NCBI GenBank assembly: GCA_020355945.1
Contig: CP070627.1
Location: 4,867,813 to 4,882,684, forward strand
Direction: 5' to 3'
Length of the DNA stretch: 14,872 nt
Origin: Candidatus Aminicenantota bacterium
Lineage (GTDB): Bacteria; Acidobacteriota; Aminicenantia; UBA2199
The translations under genes and the position numbers were made by a program. The notes below the pieces were generated by a model. It was given only the letters and a program-made list of their open reading frames with translations, was not told the DNA's origin and did not search any database. Each line of letters starts with the position of its first letter. Position 1 is the stretch's first letter. Below are positions 12,613 to 14,872 of this stretch, one piece after another.

Positions 12613-13485
12613 ATGAAAAGGTTAGCCTTTTTAATGATTTTGCTTAACCTGGCCTTTATAAACGGTTACGAAAAGCACAACAAACCAATCGATTATTATA
12701 AAAACGGGATGAAAAAATCCGCAGGTCAATATGTCAATAACCAAAAAGAAGGATTATGGCGCAATTGGTACGAAAACGGAGAACCGGAATCCGAAGGAGA
12801 ATTTATCAACGGAAAAAAACACGGCTCCTGGATATATTGGCATGAAACCGGTAAAAAACGATACGAACAAGAGTATAAAAACGGCAAAAGACACGGCTGC
12901 TTCATCAGTTGGTATGAAAACGGTGGAAAAAGAACCGAAGGAGAATTTAAAACAGACAAGCGACAAGGAGCCTGGAAATGGTGCTATCCCAACAGCCAAA
13001 TCATGTTTGAAATAGAATTTGAAAACGATAAACCCCACGGCTGGTGTACCAGTTGGTTTTCCAACGGCGTGAAACGAATGGAGGGTGAATGCATCCAGGG
13101 GAAAAAACAAGGACACTGGAAAAGATGGTATGAAAGCGGCGAGATCAAGTATGAAGAAATCTATCAAAACGACAAAAGAGAAGGGTATTGGGTGAATTGG
13201 TATGAATGCGGAATGAAACGCTATGAGGGAAATTACATCAACGATTTCCCGGAAGGTACCTGGACCCGTTGGCATGAAAACGGGAAAAAATGCGAAGAAG
13301 GAAAATATAAAAATGGCGTAAGAACGGGCAAGTGGACCAGTTGGTATGAAAATGGAAAGAAATACGAAGAAGGAGAATATAAAGACGGCCTGAGGGATGG
13401 CCTGTGGAAAGAGTGGGATACAGACGGGAAATTAATAAAAGAAGAATACCTGTTAGAAGGAAAAAAGAGTAAATTGAATTTTTAA
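12613..13485 (+). CDS. Secreted MORN-variant (MORN_2) repeat protein
   Basis: A 290-residue protein with an N-terminal hydrophobic signal-like segment (about residues 3-18, MKRLAFLMILLNLAFING) and no lipobox cysteine, so it is probably exported. The rest is about eleven copies of a 24-residue repeat with the pattern GxWxxWYENGxKxxEGEYxxGKxxG, the MORN_2 type. Databases often label such proteins YwqK-family antitoxin, but that name says little about function here. MORN-type repeats form extended beta-hairpin arrays used as scaffolds or for protein or lipid contact. Repeats near 130-175 (CYPNSQIMFEIEF, SWFSNGVKRMEGEC) are the most divergent. No Shine-Dalgarno site precedes the ATG. It sits next to the inverted-repeat element and converges, with a 1-nt gap, on a coiled-coil gene. 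Confidence 0.88.
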   Translation: MKRLAFLMILLNLAFINGYEKHNKPIDYYKNGMKKSAGQYVNNQKEGLWRNWYENGEPESEGEFINGKKHGSWIYWHETGKKRYEQEYKNGKRHGCFISWYENGGKRTEGEFKTDKRQGAWKWCYPNSQIMFEIEFENDKPHGWCTSWFSNGVKRMEGECIQGKKQGHWKRWYESGEIKYEEIYQNDKREGYWVNWYECGMKRYEGNYINDFPEGTWTRWHENGKKCEEGKYKNGVRTGKWTSWYENGKKYEEGEYKDGLRDGLWKEWDTDGKLIKEEYLLEGKKSKLNF

Positions 13486-13498
13486 TTCATAGCGCTAT
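13476..13498. terminator. Inverted repeats at the convergent stop codons
   Basis: GAATT-TTT-AATTC (13476-13488) and the palindrome ATAGCGCTAT (13489-13498) span the stops of two convergent genes. Either could help termination, but the stems are short. Confidence 0.3.
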
Positions 13499-13780
13499 TT
13501 TAGTTTTTATTTCCCGGACTTCTCTCTCAAGTTCAACAAACTTTTGTTCCAACGTTGTGTGTTCCTCCCGCCTTACTATCACTTCGTAAAGACGATTAAG
13601 CCTGTCATTGGTTTCGTCTATCCTCCTGTGCAATTCAACTACCCGTAAAGAGAGATCATCGATTCGTTTATTGGTTACATTCAAGACAGCTTTTGTTTCA
13701 CTTACATCCGCTTTTATTTTGTCAAGTTCGGGTACGATTATTTCTCTATACGCGTTTGCAATGGCCTTTTTAAACAACAT
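13487..13780 (-). CDS. Small coiled-coil protein
   Basis: A 97-residue protein that is almost entirely heptad-patterned helix: RIDDLSLRVVELHRRIDETNDRLNRLYEVIV (about 39-69), then EQKFVELEREVREIKTKIAL at the C-terminus. No cysteine, signal peptide or membrane segment is seen. Small proteins of this kind often form trimeric or dimeric coiled coils and are annotated as hypothetical. The start is supported by GGAG (13792-13789) 8 nt upstream and a promoter at 13801-13829 with a short leader. The stop is 1 nt from the MORN gene stop on the other strand. Function is unknown. Read-through of either gene would produce antisense RNA against the other. Confidence 0.75.
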   Translation of the reverse strand: MLFKKAIANAYREIIVPELDKIKADVSETKAVLNVTNKRIDDLSLRVVELHRRIDETNDRLNRLYEVIVRREEHTTLEQKFVELEREVREIKTKIAL

Positions 13781-13800
13781 GGATTTTTCTCCATAGTTAT

Positions 13801-13829
13801 AATATAAGTTATTTCCCTTTATTTATCAA
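13801..13829 (-). promoter_or_regulatory. Promoter for the coiled-coil gene
   Basis: Minus strand: TTGATA (13829-13824), 17-nt spacer, TATATT (13806-13801). Transcription would start near 13794, just upstream of the GGAG ribosome binding site. Confidence 0.5.
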
Positions 13830-13875
13830 CAATATTTTAATTGGCAATATCTGCGGTCTCCTGGGTGTATCCTTT

Positions 13876-14400
13876 TTATTCTTTTAGCGTAAATCGCCAG
13901 ATGCAGCAATAATCCGGGTTAGTAATTTCCGGCGAGCAACTGATACATGCGGTATCAAACCGGCCATCAATGGTTTTGGCAAACAAACTGAATTCCACGA
14001 TGCCAACGGACTTACAGGGGAAATCCCCTAATCCTCTTCTCCGCCTGGCAGCCTGGACACGACAGGTTTTGACCCGGTATTCCAGGGTTTTGCCGTCTTC
14101 ACCTACACTGATTTCATCTTCATTTATCGTGGCATACAACCGGAAACGCAAGGCTTTTTTCATCCCTTCGATTCCTGAGTTTTCTCCCAGTTGTAAAAAA
14201 TCAATGAGCCGCCTGGCCTCAATGACAGTAAAATTTCGCCAGCTTTCAGTATCCAGCTCAATAGCAGTGTCCATGCCATACTTTTGTTCGGCAGCCAGGA
14301 ACCAACAACCGTCATGAGCCAGCCAGTTTTTAGCATAAACCCTGGCTAATTCCAATAATTCTTCTCTTGATAAATCTTCGATTTTTTCAACTTCTTTCAT
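13876..14400 (-). CDS. DUF6125-like cysteine-rich protein
   Basis: A 174-residue soluble protein of a family I recognise as DUF6125-like, related by annotation to the ATC hydrolase (L-2-amino-thiazoline-4-carboxylate hydrolase) group. Recognisable parts are the N-terminal LSREELLELARVYAKNWLAHDG, then YGMDTAIELD with TVIEARRL, and the C-terminal CRVQAARRRRGLGDFPCK with GIVEF and FAKTID. Cysteines at 113, 129, 152, 155 and 165-166 are suggestive of a metal or cluster site, together with His29, but this is an inference. Activity is not established. The ATG at 14400 is chosen because AGGAG lies 5 nt upstream; ten further in-frame codons upstream have no site. It probably has its own promoter (14475-14503) and a leader with a strong hairpin. 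Confidence 0.75.
   Translation of the reverse strand: MKEVEKIEDLSREELLELARVYAKNWLAHDGCWFLAAEQKYGMDTAIELDTESWRNFTVIEARRLIDFLQLGENSGIEGMKKALRFRLYATINEDEISVGEDGKTLEYRVKTCRVQAARRRRGLGDFPCKSVGIVEFSLFAKTIDGRFDTACISCSPEITNPDYCCIWRFTLKE
13966..13982. repeat. 17-nt exact direct repeat, genic copy
   Basis: This stretch inside the DUF6125-like gene (encoding AKTID on the minus strand) is identical to 14487-14503 upstream of the same gene. The flanks differ immediately on both sides. Confidence 0.6.
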
Positions 14401-14418
14401 GATTGCTCCTGTTGTCAG

Positions 14419-14440
14419 ACAAGGGGGCAAGCCCCCTTGT
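14419..14440. repeat. Strong GC hairpin in the leader of the DUF6125-like gene
   Basis: Perfect 10-bp stem ACAAGGGGGC / GCCCCCTTGT with only AA between the arms. In the minus-strand mRNA it ends 8 nt before the AGGAG ribosome binding site, so it could affect translation. The form is also typical of dispersed intergenic hairpin repeats. Confidence 0.75.
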
Positions 14441-14474
14441 TCCCTTTAAGGAAGATCACAGGGGACAGAGAGAT

Positions 14475-14503
14475 ATGATAACATTTATCAATGGTTTTGG
14501 CAA
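14475..14503 (-). promoter_or_regulatory. Predicted promoter for the DUF6125-like gene
   Basis: Minus strand: TTGCCA (14503-14498), 17-nt spacer, TATCAT (14480-14475). The leader would be about 68 nt and contain the GC hairpin. The -35 and most of the spacer lie in the 17-nt repeat. Confidence 0.45.
14487..14503. repeat. 17-nt exact direct repeat, upstream copy
   Basis: Identical to 13966-13982 in the coding region. Here it forms the -35 and spacer of the predicted promoter. Confidence 0.6.
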
Positions 14504-14684
14504 TAGGGCAGCAAGGCAGTAAGATTTGCCCTGACCCGAAATAATTTGTGTTTCTTTGCATTCATTTTTCCATCATTCCAATTGGACAGCGAAGCGGAAC
14601 TAAATTCTATCTATGAGTTTCAATACTTTCCTGGCAAGGCTTTCGGTTTTTGCCGCTGCAAATTTTGTTCTTTTGGGTTTTTTC

Positions 14685-14713
14685 TTGACATTAATTCGTT
14701 TCTTTTTTAAAAT
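14685..14713 (+). promoter_or_regulatory. Sigma70-type promoter for the nucleotidyltransferase gene
   Basis: Consensus TTGACA (14685-14690), 17-nt spacer, TAAAAT (14708-14713). The -10 ends 5 nt before the ATG at 14719, which implies a leaderless mRNA. Confidence 0.6.
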
Positions 14714-14718
14714 ATACT

Positions 14719-14872
14719 ATGACTATTGACTTAACAAAATATCCAAACAAAAGTTGGGTCCATAAAAAGGGCGTAAATGGAAAGATCAAAATCACTGTGT
14801 TGGCAGCAGGTCTGGGAAAGCGAATGGAACCGCTGACCATTCACCATCTTCCCAAACCCATGTTTCCTATCG
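14719..14872 (+). CDS. Sugar-phosphate nucleotidyltransferase, N-terminus (cut by window end)
   Basis: Only the first 51 codons are present. After about 24 residues of extension, the frame has KITVLAAGLGKRMEPLT followed by LPKPMFPI. This is the NTP-binding signature (GxGxR with a following PKPM/L) of nucleotidyl transferases such as glucose-1-phosphate thymidylyl-, uridylyl- or mannose-1-phosphate guanylyltransferases. These make NDP-sugars for envelope polysaccharides or glycosylation. Which sugar is used cannot be told from the fragment. The N-terminal extension before the first beta strand is longer than usual for RmlA. No Shine-Dalgarno site precedes the ATG. Alternative downstream starts inside the motif are unlikely. 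Confidence 0.85.
   Translation, partial: MTIDLTKYPNKSWVHKKGVNGKIKITVLAAGLGKRMEPLTIHHLPKPMFPI

Larger units (their letters stand above)
14401..14718. other. Divergent intergenic region between the DUF6125-like and nucleotidyltransferase genes
   Basis: These 318 bp hold the AGGAG site, a strong GC hairpin (14419-14440), the minus-strand promoter overlapping a 17-nt repeat, an inverted repeat AGGGCA (near 14505) / TGCCCT (near 14528), and the plus-strand promoter at 14685-14713. No credible gene is seen between 14530 and 14680. Confidence 0.6.

Noticed and set aside
12754..13275. A long minus-strand reading frame across the MORN gene.
   Set aside because: It is the antisense shadow of the 72-bp repeats; the plus-strand frame shows clear MORN_2 repeats.
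13093..13485. Recent tandem duplication of MORN repeats at the DNA level.
   Set aside because: Repeats are alike as protein, but their DNA has diverged, so no recent expansion can be claimed.

Overview
The window looks like chromosome from a Gram-negative bacterium. It holds a lipid A biosynthesis gene (lpxB), type II secretion/type IV pilus-like pseudopilins and a DksA-type regulator. Base composition is moderately AT-rich, with strong AGGAGG-type ribosome binding sites on several genes and clear TTGACA/TATAAT-type promoters. The valyl-tRNA synthetase looks like the short form without the C-terminal coiled coil. The gene mix and GC-rich dispersed hairpin repeats would fit an Acidobacteriota/Aminicenantes-like or deltaproteobacterial-type genome, but the phylum cannot be fixed from the sequence alone.

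Left part (1-5341): the 3' end of valS (+) converges, with a 2-nt gap, on a Ycf46-like AAA ATPase gene (-). Next is a minus-strand cluster, read from right to left: a GspG-like pseudopilin, an atypical second pseudopilin with an Arg/Glu-rich tail, and lpxB. These are probably one transcript serving the cell envelope.

Middle part (5438-9904): an aspartate-type aminotransferase (-) and quinolinate synthase nadA (+) diverge from a region with two well-formed promoters and a near-palindrome over the aminotransferase promoter. nadA converges on a dksA-like gene (-). That gene in turn diverges from a dihydroorotate-dehydrogenase-like gene (+), followed by a small acidic orphan protein (+), a hairpin and a 14-bp tandem repeat.

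Right part (9933-14872): a nitrilase gene and an EamA-type exporter gene form a minus-strand pair. Then come 800 bp without a credible gene, dominated by a 636-bp inverted-repeat element (about 11915-12550). It has three hairpins per arm in mirror order, and one stem shows a compensatory base-pair change between arms. It is followed by a secreted MORN-variant repeat protein (+), a small coiled-coil protein (-), a DUF6125-like cysteine-rich protein (-), and the start of a sugar-phosphate nucleotidyltransferase (+) cut by the window end.

The most unusual items are the 636-bp palindromic element with a related fragment near 6704-6722, three genes whose predicted transcription start coincides with the start codon (leaderless candidates at 5341, 12613 and 14719), and the charged tail on the second pseudopilin. 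No CRISPR array, tRNA, rRNA or transposase gene was seen.
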